DNA of 64,000 bases, taken from positions 15,821,001-15,885,000 of the forward strand of contig NC_079885.1 of the NCBI RefSeq assembly GCF_029227915.1. Reading direction: 5' to 3'. This DNA comes from Hydractinia symbiolongicarpus (Eukaryota; Cnidaria; Hydrozoa; Anthoathecata; Hydractiniidae). Within the stretch, counting starts at the first letter, position 1. Each line of letters starts with the position of its first letter. The position numbers and the translations under genes are program-made. Positions 35,159 to 47,107 of the stretch are shown here, in pieces. The notes beneath the pieces are model-generated. The model searched no databases and had not been told where the DNA came from. It worked only from the letters and a program-made list of their open reading frames with translations.

Positions 35159-35608
35159 ATTGACTTTTTCACGTTACATTATTTATCATTACGACTGGGA
35201 CGTATCTTTTTTACGCAATAGCCGCTGAGTAAATCAAGAAAGAGACATGATTAGAAGTTGCTTTCCCTTCAAAACGGCTACAATCTTGCTGCAATAAATG
35301 CGCCACGTCGCAAATAAATGGATTACGAGCGTCAGACAAAGAAAATGGCGATGTAGTTACTTTGCTAATTAACTTTGTCATATGAAAATTAAGTCTGAAA
35401 GTACCTTAGATTGCCTTCGTTGGAACTTTTTACCGGAAATCTTAAAGCGCATGGTTGTCGTAATTAATGGATAGCGCTTGAAATGAGCTTTCAAATGCAC
35501 ATAAACACGACCTATTTCGGATGATCCAGTCAAGAAATATGACCTTTAAAATTTAAACCATTTTCGATGTAATGTGCTAATAAATCGTAGATATCTGCAC
35601 GTTTGTTT

Positions 35609-35727
35609 GTCTACGACCATACCACGATAAACACACCTGTTCTCGTCCGATCACGGAAGTTAAGCATCGTTGGGCCGGGATAGTACTTGGATGGGGGACC
35701 GCCTGGGAACTCCTGGTGTTGTAGGCT
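35609..35727 (+). rRNA. 5S rRNA: 5S rRNA copy 63 (G21A, C63T, C106T, C112T)
   Basis: C112T gives G-U with position 7, so helix I still pairs. Class D spacer with ctgcacgttt. Confidence 0.93.
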
Positions 35728-36177
35728 ATTGACTTTTTCACGTTACATTGTTTATCATTACGACTGGGACGTATCTTTTTTACGCAATAGCCGCTGAGTA
35801 AATCAAGAAAGACACATGATTAGAAGTTGCTTTCCCTTCAAAACGGCTACAATCTTGCTGCAATAAATGCGCCACGTCGCAAATGAATGGATTACGAGCG
35901 TCAGACAAAGAAAATGGCGATGTAGTTACTTTGCTAATTAACTTTGTCATATGAAAATTAAGTCTGAAAGCACCCTAGATTTCCTTCGTTGGAACTTTTT
36001 ACCGGAAATCTTAAAGCGCATTATTGTCGTAATTAATGGATAGCGCTTGAAATGAGCTTTCAAATGCACATAAACACGACCTATTTCGGATAATGCAGTC
36101 AAGAAATATGACCTTTAAAATTTAAACCATTTTCGATGTAATGTGCTAATAAATCGTAGATATCTGCCCGTTTGTTT

Positions 36178-36296
36178 GTTTACGACCATACCACGATGAA
36201 CACACCTGTTCTCGTCCGATCACGGAAGTTAAGCATCGTCGGGCCGGGATAGTACTTGGATGGGGGACCGCCTGGGAACTCCCGGTGTCGTAGGCT
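36178..36296 (+). rRNA. 5S rRNA: 5S rRNA copy 64 (C3T)
   Basis: C3T only, yet on a class D type spacer (gtctgaaagcacc), so the gene end switched from the A-linked form. Confidence 0.97.
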
Positions 36297-36746
36297 ATTG
36301 ACTTTTTCACGTTACATTATTTATCATTACGGCTGTGACGTATCTTTTTTACGAAATAGCCGCTGAGTAAATCAAGAAAGAGACATGATTAGAAGTTGCT
36401 TTCCCTTCAAAACGGCTACAATCTTGCTGCAATAAATGCGCCACGTCGCAAATGAATGGATTACGAGCGTCAGACAAAGAAAATGGCGATGTAGTTACTT
36501 TGCTAATTAACTTTGTCATATGAAAATTAAGTCTGAAAGCACCCTAGATTTCCTTCGTTGGAACTTTTTACCGGAAATCTTAAAGCGCATTATTGTCGTA
36601 ATTAATGGATAGCGCTTGAAATGAGCTTTCAAATGCACATAAACACGACCTATTTCGGATAATCCAGTCAAGAAATATGACCTTTAAAATTTAAACCATT
36701 TTCGATGTAATGTGCTAATAAATCGTAGATATCTGCCCGTTTGTTT

Positions 36747-36865
36747 GTCTACGACCATACCACGATGAACACACCTGTTCTCGTCCGATCACGGAAGTTA
36801 AGCATCGTTGGGCCGGGATAGTACTTGGATGGGGGACCACCTGGGAACTCCTGGTGTCGTAGGCT
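36747..36865 (+). rRNA. 5S rRNA: 5S rRNA copy 65 (C63T, G93A, C106T)
   Basis: G93A is private and lies in the distal part of box C. Class D spacer. Confidence 0.93.
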
Positions 36866-37315
36866 ATTGACTTTTTCACGTTACATTATTTATCATTACG
36901 ACTGGGACGTATCTTTTTTACGAAATAGCCGCTGAGTAAATCAAGAAAGAGACATGATTAGAAGTTGCTTTCCCTTCAAAACGGCTACGATCTGGCGGCA
37001 ATAAATGCGCCAAGTCGCAAATGAATGGATTACGAGCGTCAGACAAAGAAAATGGCGATGTAGTTAATTTGCTAATTAACTTTGTCATATGAAAATTAAG
37101 TCTGAAAGTACCCTAGATTGCCTTCGTTGGAACTTTTTACCGGAAATCTTAAAGCGCATGGTTTTCGTAATTAATGGATAGCGCTTGAAATGAGCTTTCA
37201 AATGCACATAAACACGACCTATTTCGGATGATCCAGTCAATAAATATGACCTTTAAAGTTTAAACCATTTTCGATGTAATGTGCTAATAAATCATAGTTA
37301 TCTGCCCGTTTGTGT

Positions 37316-37434
37316 GTCTACGACCATACCACGATGAAAACACCTGTTCTCGTCCGATCACGGAAGTTAAGAATCCTCGGGCCGGGATAGTACTTGGATG
37401 GAGGACCGCCTGGGAACTCCCGGTGTCGTAGGCT
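37316..37434 (+). rRNA. 5S rRNA: 5S rRNA copy 66 (C24A, C57A, G61C, G87A)
   Basis: First member of the divergent G61C/G87A group. G61C makes a C17-C61 mismatch in helix II and G87A changes box C. C57A additionally disturbs the 21-57 pair. The near-upstream sequence is also altered (aatcatagttat, tttgtgtgtc). Candidate diverged or silent gene. Confidence 0.85.
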
Positions 37435-37884
37435 ATTGACTTTTTCACGTTACATTATTTATCATTACGACTGTGACGTATCTTTTTTACGCAATAGCCG
37501 CTGAGTAAATCAAGTAAGGGACATCATTAGAAGTTTCTTTCCCTTCAAAAGGGCTACGATCTGGCAGCATTAAATGCGCCACGTCGCAAATGAATGGATT
37601 ACGAGCGTCAGACAAAGAGAATGGCGATGTAGCTAATTTGCTAATTAACTTTGTCATATGAAAATTAAGTCTGAAAGTACCCTAGATTGCCTTCGTTGGA
37701 ACTTTTTACCGGAAATCTTAAAGCGCATGGTTTTCGTAATTAATTGATAGCGCTTGAAATGAGCTTTCAAATGCACATAAACACGACCTATTTCGGATGA
37801 TCCAGTCAATAAATATGACCTTTAAAGTTTAAACCATTTTCGATGTAATGTGCTAATAAATCGTAGATATCTGCCCGTTTGTTT

Positions 37885-38003
37885 GTTTACGACCATACCA
37901 CGATGAATACACCTGTTCTCGTCCGATCACGGAAGTTAAGCATCGTCGGGCCGGGATAGTACTTGGATGGGGGACCGCCTGGGAACTCCCGGTGTCGTAG
38001 GCT
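37885..38003 (+). rRNA. 5S rRNA: 5S rRNA copy 67 (C3T, C24T)
   Basis: C24T is private here apart from copy 92. Class F spacer (aagggacatcatt, gtagctaat). Confidence 0.95.
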
Positions 38004-38453
38004 ATTGACTTTTTCACGTTACATTATTTATCATTACGACTGTGACGTATCTTTTTTACGAAATAGCCGCTGAGTAAATCAAGAAAGAGACATGATTAGA
38101 AGTTGCTTTCCCTTCAAAACGGCTACAATCTTGCTGCAATAAATTCGCCACGTCGCAAATGAATGGATTACGAGCGTCAGACAAAGAAAATGGCGATGTA
38201 GTTACTTTGCTAATTAACTTTGTCATATGAAAATTAAGTCTGAAAGCACCCTAGATTTCCTTCGTTGGAACTTTTTACCGGAAATCTTAAAGCGCATTAT
38301 TGTCGTAATTAATGGATAGCGCTTGAAATGAGCTTTCAAATGCACATAAACACGACCTATTTCGGATGATCCAGTCAATAAATATGACCTTTAAAGTTTA
38401 AACCATTTTCGATGTAATGTGCTAATAAATCGTAGATATCTGCCCGTTTGTTT

Positions 38454-38572
38454 GTTTACGACCGTACCACGATGAACACACCTGTTCTCGTCCGATCACG
38501 GAAGTTAAGCATCGTCGGGCCGGGATAGTACTTGGATGGGGCACCGCCTGGGAACTCCCGGTGTCGTAGGCT
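38454..38572 (+). rRNA. 5S rRNA: 5S rRNA copy 68 (C3T, A11G, G89C)
   Basis: G89C in box C is otherwise seen only in copies 7 and 14, 30 kb away. Class D spacer. Confidence 0.92.
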
Positions 38573-39022
38573 ATTGACTTTTTCACGTTACATTATTTAT
38601 CATTACGACTGTGACGTATCTTTTTTACGAAATAGCCGCTGAGTAAATCAAGAAAGAGACATGATTAGAAGTTGCTTTCCCTTCAAAACGGCTACAATCT
38701 TGCTGCAATAAATGCGCCACGTCGCAAATGAATGGATTACGAGCGTCAGACAAAGAAAATGGCGATGTAGTTACTTTGCTAATTAACTTTGTCATATGAA
38801 AATTAAGTCTGAAAGCTCCCTAGATTTCCTTCGTTGGAACTTTTTACCGGAAATCTTAAAGCGCATGGTTGTCGTAAAGAATCGATAGCGCTTAAAAAGA
38901 GCTTTCAAATGCACTTAAACACGACCTATTTCGGATGATCCAGTCAAGAAATATGACCTTTAAAGTGTGAACCATTTTCGATGTAATGTGCTAATAAATC
39001 GTAGTTATCTGCCCCTTTGTGT

Positions 39023-39141
39023 GTCTACGACCATACCACGATGAACACACCTGTTCTCGTCCGATCACGGAAGTTAAGCATCGTTGGGCCGGGATAGTAC
39101 TTGGATGGGGGACCGCCTGGGAACTCCCGGTGTCGTAGGCT
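39023..39141 (+). rRNA. 5S rRNA: 5S rRNA copy 69 (C63T)
   Basis: C63T. Class D spacer with aaagaatcgatagcgc and ccctttgtgtg just upstream. First unit of the 2-unit period. Confidence 0.97.
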
Positions 39142-39591
39142 ATTGACTTTTTCACGTTACATTATTTATCATTACGACTGTGACGTATCTTTTTTACGCA
39201 ATAGCCGCTGAGTAAATCAAGTAAGGGACGTCATTAGAAGTTTCTTCCCCTTCAAAAGGGCTACGATCTGGCAGCATTAAATGCGCCAAGTCGCAAATGA
39301 ATGGATTACGAGCGTCAGACAAAGAAAATGGCGATGTAGTTACTTTGCTAATTAACTTTGTCATATGAAAATTAAGTCTGAAAGCACCCTAGATTTCCTT
39401 CGTTGGAACTTTTTACCGGAAATCTTAAAGCGCATTATTGTCGTAATTAATGGATAGCGCTTGAAATGAGCTTTCAAATGCACATAAACACGACCTATTT
39501 CGGATAATCCAGTCAAGAAATATGACCTTTAAAATTTAAACCATTTTCGATGTAATGTGCTAATAAATCGTAGATATCTGCCCGTTTGTTT

Positions 39592-39710
39592 GTCTACGAC
39601 CATACCACGATAAACACACCTGTTCTCGTCCGATCACGGAAGTTAAGCATCGTTGGGCCGGGATAGTACTTGGATGGGGGACCGCCTGGGAACTCCTGGT
39701 GTCGTAGGCT
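39592..39710 (+). rRNA. 5S rRNA: 5S rRNA copy 70 (G21A, C63T, C106T)
   Basis: Spacer of class F type with aagggacgtcatt and ttcttccccttc. Same allele as copy 72. Confidence 0.94.
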
Positions 39711-40160
39711 ATTGACTTTTTCACGTTACATTATTTATCATTACGACTGGGACGTATCTTTTTTACGAAATAGCCGCTGAGTAAATCAAGAAAGAGACAT
39801 GATTAGAATTTGCTTTCCCTTCAAAACGGCTACAATCTTGCTGCAATAAATGCGCCACGTCGCAAATAAATGGATTACGAGCGTCAGACAAAGAAAATGG
39901 CGATGTAGTTACTTTGCTAATTAACTTTGTCATATAAAAATTAAGTCTGAAAGCTCCCTAGATTTCCTTCGTTGGAACTTTTTACCGGAAATCTTAAAGC
40001 GCATGGTTGTCGTAAAGAATCGATAGCGCTTAAAAAGAGCTTTCAAATGCACATAAACACGACCTATTTCGGATGATCCAGTCAAGAAATATGACCTTTA
40101 AAGTGTGAACCATTTTCGATGTAATGTGCTAATAAATCGTAGATATCTGCCCCTTTGTGT

Positions 40161-40279
40161 GTCTACGACCATACCACGATGAACACACCTGTTCTCGTCC
40201 GATCACGGAAGTTAAGCATCGTTGGGCCGGGATAGTACTTGGATGGGGGACCGCCTGGGAACTCCCGGTGTCGTAGGCT
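40161..40279 (+). rRNA. 5S rRNA: 5S rRNA copy 71 (C63T)
   Basis: C63T; repeats the gene and spacer state of copy 69, 1138 bp earlier. The base before the T5 terminator is A. Confidence 0.97.
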
Positions 40280-40729
40280 ATTGAATTTTTCACGTTACAT
40301 TATTTATCATTACGACTGTGACGTATCTTTTTTACGCAATAGCCGCTGAGTAAATCAAGTAAGGGACGTCATTAGAAGTTTCTTCCCCTTCAAAAGGGCT
40401 ACGATCTGGCAGCATTAAATGCGCCAAGTCGCAAATGAATGGATTACGAGCGTCAGACAAAGAAAATGGCGATGTAGTTACTTTGCTAATTAACTTTGTC
40501 ATATGAAAATTAAGTCTGAAAGCACCCTAGATTTCCTTCGTTGGAACTTTTTACCGGAAATCTTAAAGCGCATTATTGTCGTAATTAATGGATAGCGCTT
40601 GAAATGAGCTTTCAAATGCACATAAACACGACCTATTTCGGATAATCCAGTCAAGAAATATGACCTTTAAAATTTAAACCATTTTCGATGTAATGTGCTA
40701 ATAAATCGTAGATATCTGCCCGTTTGTTT

Positions 40730-40848
40730 GTCTACGACCATACCACGATAAACACACCTGTTCTCGTCCGATCACGGAAGTTAAGCATCGTTGGGCCGGG
40801 ATAGTACTTGGATGGGGGACCGCCTGGGAACTCCTGGTGTCGTAGGCT
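40730..40848 (+). rRNA. 5S rRNA: 5S rRNA copy 72 (G21A, C63T, C106T)
   Basis: Repeats copy 70. The base before the T5 terminator is A, as after copy 71. Confidence 0.94.
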
Positions 40849-41298
40849 ATTGAATTTTTCACGTTACATTATTTATCATTACGACTGGGACGTATCTTTT
40901 TTACGAAATAGCCGCTGAGTAAATCAAGAAAGAGACATGATTAGAATTTGCTTTCCCTTCAAAACGGCTACAATCTTGCTGCAATAAATGCGCCACGTCG
41001 CAAATAAATGGATTACGAGCGTCAGACAAAGAAAATGGCGATGTAGTTACTTTGCTAATTAACTTTGTCATATGAAAATTAAGTCTGAAAGCTCCCTAGA
41101 TTTCCTTCGTTGGAACTTTTTACCGGAAATCTTAAAGCGCATGGTTGTCGTAAAGAATCGATAGCGCTTAAAAAGAGCTTTCAAATGCACATAAACACGA
41201 CCTATTTCGGATGATCCAGTCAAGAAATATGACCTTTAAAGTGTGAACCATTTTCGATGTAATGTGCTAATAAATCGTAGATATCTGCCCCTTTGTGT

Positions 41299-41417
41299 GT
41301 CTACGACCATACCACGATGAACACACCTGTTGTCGTCCGATCACGGAAGTTAAGCATCGTTGGGCCGGGATAGTACTTGGATGGGGGACCGCCTGGGAAC
41401 TCCCGGTGTCGTAGGCT
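41299..41417 (+). rRNA. 5S rRNA: 5S rRNA copy 73 (C34G, C63T)
   Basis: C34G is private. Spacer as at copies 69 and 71. The spacer after it carries the cgccgagta variant. Confidence 0.94.
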
Positions 41418-41867
41418 ATTGACTTTTTCACGTTACATTATTTATCATTACGACTGTGACGTATCTTTTTTACGCAATAGCCGCCGAGTAAATCAAGAAA
41501 GAGACATGATTAGAAGTTTCTTCCCCTTCAAAAGGGCTACGATCTGGCAGCATTAAATGCGCCAAGTCGCAAATGAATGGATTACGAGCGTCAAACAAAG
41601 AAAATGGCGATGTAGCTAATTTGCTAATTAACTTTGTCATATGAAAATTAGGTCTGAAAGTACCCTAGATTGCCTTCGTTGGAACTTTTTACCGGAAATC
41701 TTAAAGCGCATGGTTGTCGTAATTATTCGATAGCGCTTGAAATGAGCTTTCAAATGCACATAAACACGACCTATTTCGGATAACCCAGTCAAGAAATATG
41801 ACCTTTAAAGTTTAAACCATTTTCGATGTAATGTGCTAATAAATCGTAGATATCTGCCCGTTTGTTT

Positions 41868-41986
41868 GTCTACGACCATACCACGATGAACACACCTGTT
41901 CTCGTCCGATCACGGAAGTTAAGCATCGTCGGGCCAGGATAGTACTTGGATGGGGGACCGCCTGGGAACTCCCGGTGTCGTAGGCT
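41868..41986 (+). rRNA. 5S rRNA: 5S rRNA copy 74 (G69A) with interrupted terminator
   Basis: G69A makes an A-C mismatch in helix V. The first terminator reads actctttc, so T5 is cut to T3 and transcripts may read on to the T6 run about 40 bp later. Class F type spacer with gtagctaat. Confidence 0.92.
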
Positions 41987-41992
41987 ATTGAC

Positions 41993-41997
41993 TCTTT
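41993..41997 (+). terminator. Interrupted primary terminator of copy 74
   Basis: The five bases that are TTTTT in all other copies read TCTTT here. The T6 run about 40 bp on is intact, so a longer 5S precursor is the expected effect. Confidence 0.8.
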
Positions 41998-42435
41998 CAC
42001 GTTACATTATTTATCATTACGACTGTGACGTATCTTTTTTACGCAATAGCCGCCGAGTAAATCAAGAAAGAGACATGATTAGAAGTTGCTTTCCCTTCAA
42101 AACGACTACCATCGTGCTGCAATAAATGCGCCATGTCGCAAATGAATGGATTACGAGCGTCAGACAAAGAAAATAGCGATGTACTTACTTTGCTAACTAA
42201 TTTTGTCATATGAAAATTAAGTCTGAAAGTACCCTAGATATCCTTCGTTGGAACTTTTTACCGGAAATCTTAAAGCGCATTATTGTCGTAATTAATGAAT
42301 AGCGCTTGAAATGAGCTTTCAAATGCACATAAACACGACCTATTTCGGATAATCCAGTCAAGAAATATGACCTTTAAAGTTTAAACCATTTCGATGTAAT
42401 GTGCTAATAAATCGTAGATATCTGCCGGTTTGTTT

Positions 42436-42555
42436 GTCTACGACCATACCACGATGAACACACCTGTTCTCGTCCGATCACGGAAGTTAAGCATCGTTGG
42501 GCCGGGATAGTACTTGGATGGGGCGACCGCCTGGGAACTCCTGGTGTCGTAGGCT
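42436..42555 (+). rRNA. 5S rRNA: 5S rRNA copy 75 with 1-nt insertion (120 nt)
   Basis: A C is inserted in the G run of box C (gatggggcgacc), which shifts the second half of the promoter by one base. It also has C63T and C106T. The following T run is interrupted as well (atctctttta). Class G spacer with one base deleted (accatttcgatg). Probable weak gene or pseudogene. Confidence 0.87.
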
Positions 42556-43005
42556 ATTGACTTTTTCACGTTACATTATTTATCATTACGACTGGGACGT
42601 ATCTCTTTTACGCAATAGCCGCTGAGTAAATCAAGAAAGAGACATGATTAGAATTTGCTTTCCCTTCAAAACGGCTACAATCTTGCTGCAATAAATGCGC
42701 CACGTCGCAAATAAATGGATTACGAGCGTCAGACAAAGAAAATGGCGATGTAGTTACTTTGCTAATTAACTTTGTCATATGAAAATTAAGTCTGAAAGCA
42801 CCCTAGATTTCCTTCGTTGGAACTTTTTACCGGAAATCTTAAAGCGCATGGTTGTCGTAAAGAATCGATAGCGCTTAAAAAGAGCTTTCAAATGCACATA
42901 AACACGACCTATTTCGGATGATCCAGTCAAGAAATATGACCTTTAAAGTTTGAACCATTTTCGATGTAATGTGCTAATAAATCGTAGATATCTGCCCGTT
43001 TGTGT

Positions 43006-43124
43006 GTCTACGACCATACCACGATGAACACACCTGTTCTCGTCCGATCACGGAAGTTAAGCATCCTCGGGCCGGGATAGTACTTGGATGGAGGACCGCC
43101 TGGGAACTCCCGGTGTCGTAGGCT
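43006..43124 (+). rRNA. 5S rRNA: 5S rRNA copy 76 (G61C, G87A)
   Basis: Divergent group with only its two hallmark changes. Class D spacer with aaagaatcg and tttgtgtgtc, followed by a class F spacer. Confidence 0.92.
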
Positions 43125-43574
43125 ATTGACTTTTTCACGTTACATTATTTATCAATACGACTGTGACGTATCTTTTTTACGCAATAGCCGCTGAGTAAAT
43201 CAAGTAAGGGACATCATTAGAAGTTTCTTTTCCTTCAAAAGGGCTACGATCTGGCAGCATTAAATGCGCCACGTCGCAAATGAATGGATTACGAGCGTCA
43301 GACAAAGAGAATGGCGATGTAGCTAATTTGCTAATTAACTTTGTCATATGAAAATTAAGTCTGAAAGTACCCTAGATTGCCTTCGTTGGAACTTTTTACC
43401 GGAAATCTTAAAGCGCATGGTTGTCGTAATTAATGGATAGCGCTTGAAATGAGCTTTCAAATGCACATAAACACGACCTATTTCGGATGATCCAGTCAAG
43501 AAATATGACCTTTAAAATTTAAACCATTTTCGATGTAATGTGCTAATAAATCGTAGATATCTGCCCGTTTGTTT

Positions 43575-43693
43575 GTCTACGACCATACCACGATGAACAC
43601 ACCTGTTCTCGTCCGATCACGGAAGTTAAGCATCGTTGGGCCGGGATAGTACTTGGATGGGGGACCGCCTGGGAACTCCTGGTGTCGTAGGCT
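43575..43693 (+). rRNA. 5S rRNA: 5S rRNA copy 77 (C63T, C106T)
   Basis: Class F spacer. First unit of the 4-unit block that is present three times. Confidence 0.95.
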
Positions 43694-44143
43694 ATTGACT
43701 TTTTCACGTTACATTATTTATCATTACGACTGGGACGTATCTTTTTTACGCAATAGCCGCTGAGTAAATCAAGAAAGAGACATGATTAGAAGTTGCTTTC
43801 CCTTCAAAACGGCTACAATCTGGCTGCAATAAATGCGCCACGTCGCAAATGAATGGATTACGAGCGTCAGACAAAGAAAATGGCGATGTAGCTAATTTGC
43901 TAATTAACTTTGTCATATGAAAATAAAGTCTGAAAGTACCCTAGATTTCCTTCGTTGGAACTTTTTACCGGAAATCTTAAAGCGCATGGTTGTCGTAATT
44001 AATGGATAGCGCTTGAAATGAGCTTTCAAATGCACATAAACACGACCTATTTCGGATGATCCAGTCAAGAAATATGACCTTTAAAATTTAAACCATTTTC
44101 GATGTAATGTGCTAATAAATCGTAGATATCTGCCCGTTTGTTT

Positions 44144-44262
44144 GTCTACGACCATACCACGATGAACACACCTGTTCTCGTCCGATCACGGAAGTTAAGC
44201 ATCGTTGGGCCGGGATAGTACTTGGATGGGGGAACGCCTGGGAACTCCTGGTGTCGTAGGCT
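44144..44262 (+). rRNA. 5S rRNA: 5S rRNA copy 78 (C63T, C91A, C106T)
   Basis: C91A falls in box C and recurs in copy 82 but not 86. Class H spacer (aaataaag, ctacaatctggctg). Confidence 0.93.
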
Positions 44263-44712
44263 ATTGACTTTTTCACGTTACATTATTTATCATTACGACT
44301 GGGACGTATCTTTTTTACGCAATAGCCGCTGAGTAAATCAAGAAAGAGACATGATTAGAAGTTGCTTTCCCTTCAAAACGGCTACAACCTTGCTGCAATA
44401 AATGCGCCACGTCGCAAATGAATGGATTACGAGCGTCAGACAAAGAAAATGGCGATGTAGCTAATTTGTTAATTAACTTTGTCATATGAAAATAAAGTCT
44501 GAAAGTACCCTAGATTTCCTTCGTTGGAACTTTTTACCGGAAATCTTAAAGCGCATGGTTGTCGTAATTAGTGGATAGCGCTTGAAATGAGTTTTCAAAT
44601 GCACATAAACACGACCTATTTCGGATGATCCAGTCAGTAAATATGACCTTTAAAGTTTAAACCATTTTCGATGTGATGTGCTAATAAATCGTAGATATCT
44701 GACCGTTTGTTT

Positions 44713-44831
44713 GTTTACGACCATACCACGATGAACACACCTGTTCTCGTCCGATCACGGAAGTTAAGCATCGTCGGGCCGGGATAGTACTTGGATGGGG
44801 GACCGCCTGGGAACTCCCGGTGTCGTAGGCT
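44713..44831 (+). rRNA. 5S rRNA: 5S rRNA copy 79 (C3T)
   Basis: Class H spacer with caaccttgctg, ttgttaatt and gatgtgatgtg, the last inside the conserved upstream block; all recur at copies 83 and 87. Confidence 0.96.
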
Positions 44832-45281
44832 ATTGACTTTTTCACGTTACGTTATTTATCATTACGACTGTGACGTATCTTTTTTACGAAATAGCCGCTG
44901 AGTAAATCAAGAAAGAGACATGATTAGAAGTTGCTTTCCCTTCAAAACGGCTACAATCTTGCTGCAATAAATGCGCCACGTCGCAAATGAATGGATTACG
45001 AGCGTCAGACAAAGAAAATGGCGATGTAGTTACTTTGCTAATTAACTTTGTCATATGAAAATTAAGTCTGAAAGCACCCTAGATTTCCTTCGTTGGAACT
45101 TTTTACCGGAAATCTTAAAGCGCATTATTGTCGTAATTAATGGATAGCGCTTGAAATGAGCTTTCAAATGCACATAAACACGACCTATTTCGGATAATCC
45201 AGTCAAGAAATATGACCTTTATAATTTAAACCATTTTCGATGTAATGTGCTAATAAATCGTAGATATCTGCCCGTTTGTTT

Positions 45282-45400
45282 GTCTACGACCATACCACGA
45301 TGAACACACCTGTTCTCGTCCGATCACGGAAGTTAAGCATCGTCGGGCCGGGGTAGTACTTGGATGGGGGACCGCCTGGGAACTCCCGGTGTCGTAGTCT
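45282..45400 (+). rRNA. 5S rRNA: 5S rRNA copy 80 (A72G, G117T)
   Basis: A72G gives G-U in helix V. G117T turns the 2-117 wobble into a U-U mismatch near the stem end. Class D spacer with tataattt in place of taaaattt. Confidence 0.93.
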
Positions 45401-45850
45401 ATTGACTTTTTCACGTTACATTATTTATCATTAGGACTGTGACGTATCTTTTTTACGCAATAGCCGCTGAGTAAATCAAGTAAGGGACATCATTAGAAGT
45501 TTCTTTCCCTTCAAAAGGGCTACGATCTGGCAGCATTAAATGCGCCACGTCGCAAATGAATGGATTACGAGCGTCAGACAAAGAGAATGGCGATGTAGCT
45601 AATTTGCTAATTAACTTTGTCATATGAAAATTAAGTCTGAAAGTACCCTAGATTGCCTTCGTTGGAACTTTTTACCGGAAATCTTAAAGCGCATGGTTGA
45701 CGTAATTAATGGATAGCGCTTGAAATGAGCTTTCAAATGCACATAAACACGACCTATTTCGGATGATCCAGTCAAGAAATATGACCTTTAAAATTTAAAC
45801 CATTTTCGATGTAATGTGCTAATAAATCGTAGATATCTGCCCGTTTGTTT
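45401..45850 (+). repeat. Class F intergenic spacer (representative)
   Basis: Diagnostic words: aagtaagggacatcatt, aagtttc, caaaagggctacg, gcattaaatgcg, aaagagaatgg, gtagctaat. Found before copies 67, 77, 81, 85, 93, 95 and 97, with relatives before 70, 72 and 74. Confidence 0.87.
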
Positions 45851-45969
45851 GTCTACGACCATACCACGATGAACACACCTGTTCTCGTCCGATCACGGAA
45901 GTTAAGCATCGTTGGGCCGGGATAGTACTTGGATGGGGGACCGCCTGGGAACTCCTGGTGTCGTAGGCT
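45851..45969 (+). rRNA. 5S rRNA: 5S rRNA copy 81 (C63T, C106T)
   Basis: Class F spacer with ggttgacg, shared with copy 85. The spacer after it has atagcagctg, also shared with copy 85. Confidence 0.95.
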
Positions 45970-46419
45970 ATTGACTTTTTCACGTTACATTATTTATCAT
46001 TACGACTGGGACGTATCTTTTTTACGCAATAGCAGCTGAGTAAATCAAGAAAGAGACATGATTAGAAGTTGCTTTCCCTTCAAAACGGCTACAATCTGGC
46101 TGTAATAAATGCGCCACGTCGCAAATGAATGGATTACGAGCGTCAGACAAAGAAAATGGCGATGTAGCTAATTTGCTAATTAACTTTGTCATATGAAAAT
46201 AAAGTCTGAAAGTACCCTAGATTTCCTTCGTTGGAACTTTTTACCGGAAATCTTAAAGCGCATGGTTGTCGTAATTAATGGATAGCGCTTGAAATGAGCT
46301 TTCAAATGCACATAAACACGACCTATTTCGGATGATCCAGTCAAGAAATATGACCTTTAAAATTTAAACCATTTTCGATGTAATGTGCTAATAAATCGTA
46401 GATATCTGCCCGTTTGTTT
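45970..46419 (+). repeat. Class H intergenic spacer (representative)
   Basis: Diagnostic words: gtagctaat together with gaaaataaagtctg and actgggacg. Found before copies 78, 79, 82, 83, 86 and 87, so confined to the triplicated 4-unit block. Confidence 0.87.
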
Positions 46420-46538
46420 GTCTACGACCATACCACGATGAACACACCTGTTCTCGTCCGATCACGGAAGTTAAGCATCGTTGGGCCGGGATAGTACTTG
46501 GATGGGGGAACGCCTGGGAACTCCTGGTGTCGTAGGCT
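46420..46538 (+). rRNA. 5S rRNA: 5S rRNA copy 82 (C63T, C91A, C106T)
   Basis: Repeats copy 78 in the gene. Class H spacer with ctggctgtaat, shared with copy 86. Confidence 0.93.
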
Positions 46539-46988
46539 ATTGACTTTTTCACGTTACATTATTTATCATTACGACTGGGACGTATCTTTTTTACGCAATA
46601 GCCGCTGAGTAAATCAAGAAAGAGACATGATTAGAAGTTGCTTTCCCTTCAAAACGGCTACAACCTTGCTGCAATAAATGCGCCACGTCGCAAATGAATG
46701 GATTACGAGCGTCAGACAAAGAAAATGGCGATGTAGCTAATTTGTTAATTAACTTTGTCATATGAAAATAAAGTCTGAAAGTACCCTAGATTTCCTTCGT
46801 TGGAACTTTTTACCGGAAATCTTAAAGCGCATGGTTGTCGTAATTAGTGGATAGCGCTTGAAATGAGTTTTCAAATGCACATAAACACGACCTATTTCGG
46901 ATGATCCAGTCAGTAAATATGACCTTTAAAGTTTAAACCATTTTCGATGTGATGTGCTAATAAATCGTAGATATCTGACCGTTTGTTT

Positions 46989-47107
46989 GTTTACGACCAT
47001 ACCACGATGAACACACCTGTTCTCGTCCGATCACGGAAGTTAAGCATCGTCGGGCCGGGATAGTACTTGGATGGGGGACCGCCTGGGAACTCCCGGTGTC
47101 GTAGGCT
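46989..47107 (+). rRNA. 5S rRNA: 5S rRNA copy 83 (C3T)
   Basis: Repeats copy 79 in gene and spacer. Confidence 0.96.

Larger units (their letters stand above)
39023..41417 (+). repeat. 2-unit higher-order repeat, about 2.5 copies (copies 69-73)
   Basis: Copies 69, 71 and 73 share ccctttgtgtg spacers; copies 70 and 72 share the G21A/C63T/C106T allele and aagggacgtcatt spacers. Period 1138 bp. Confidence 0.9.
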
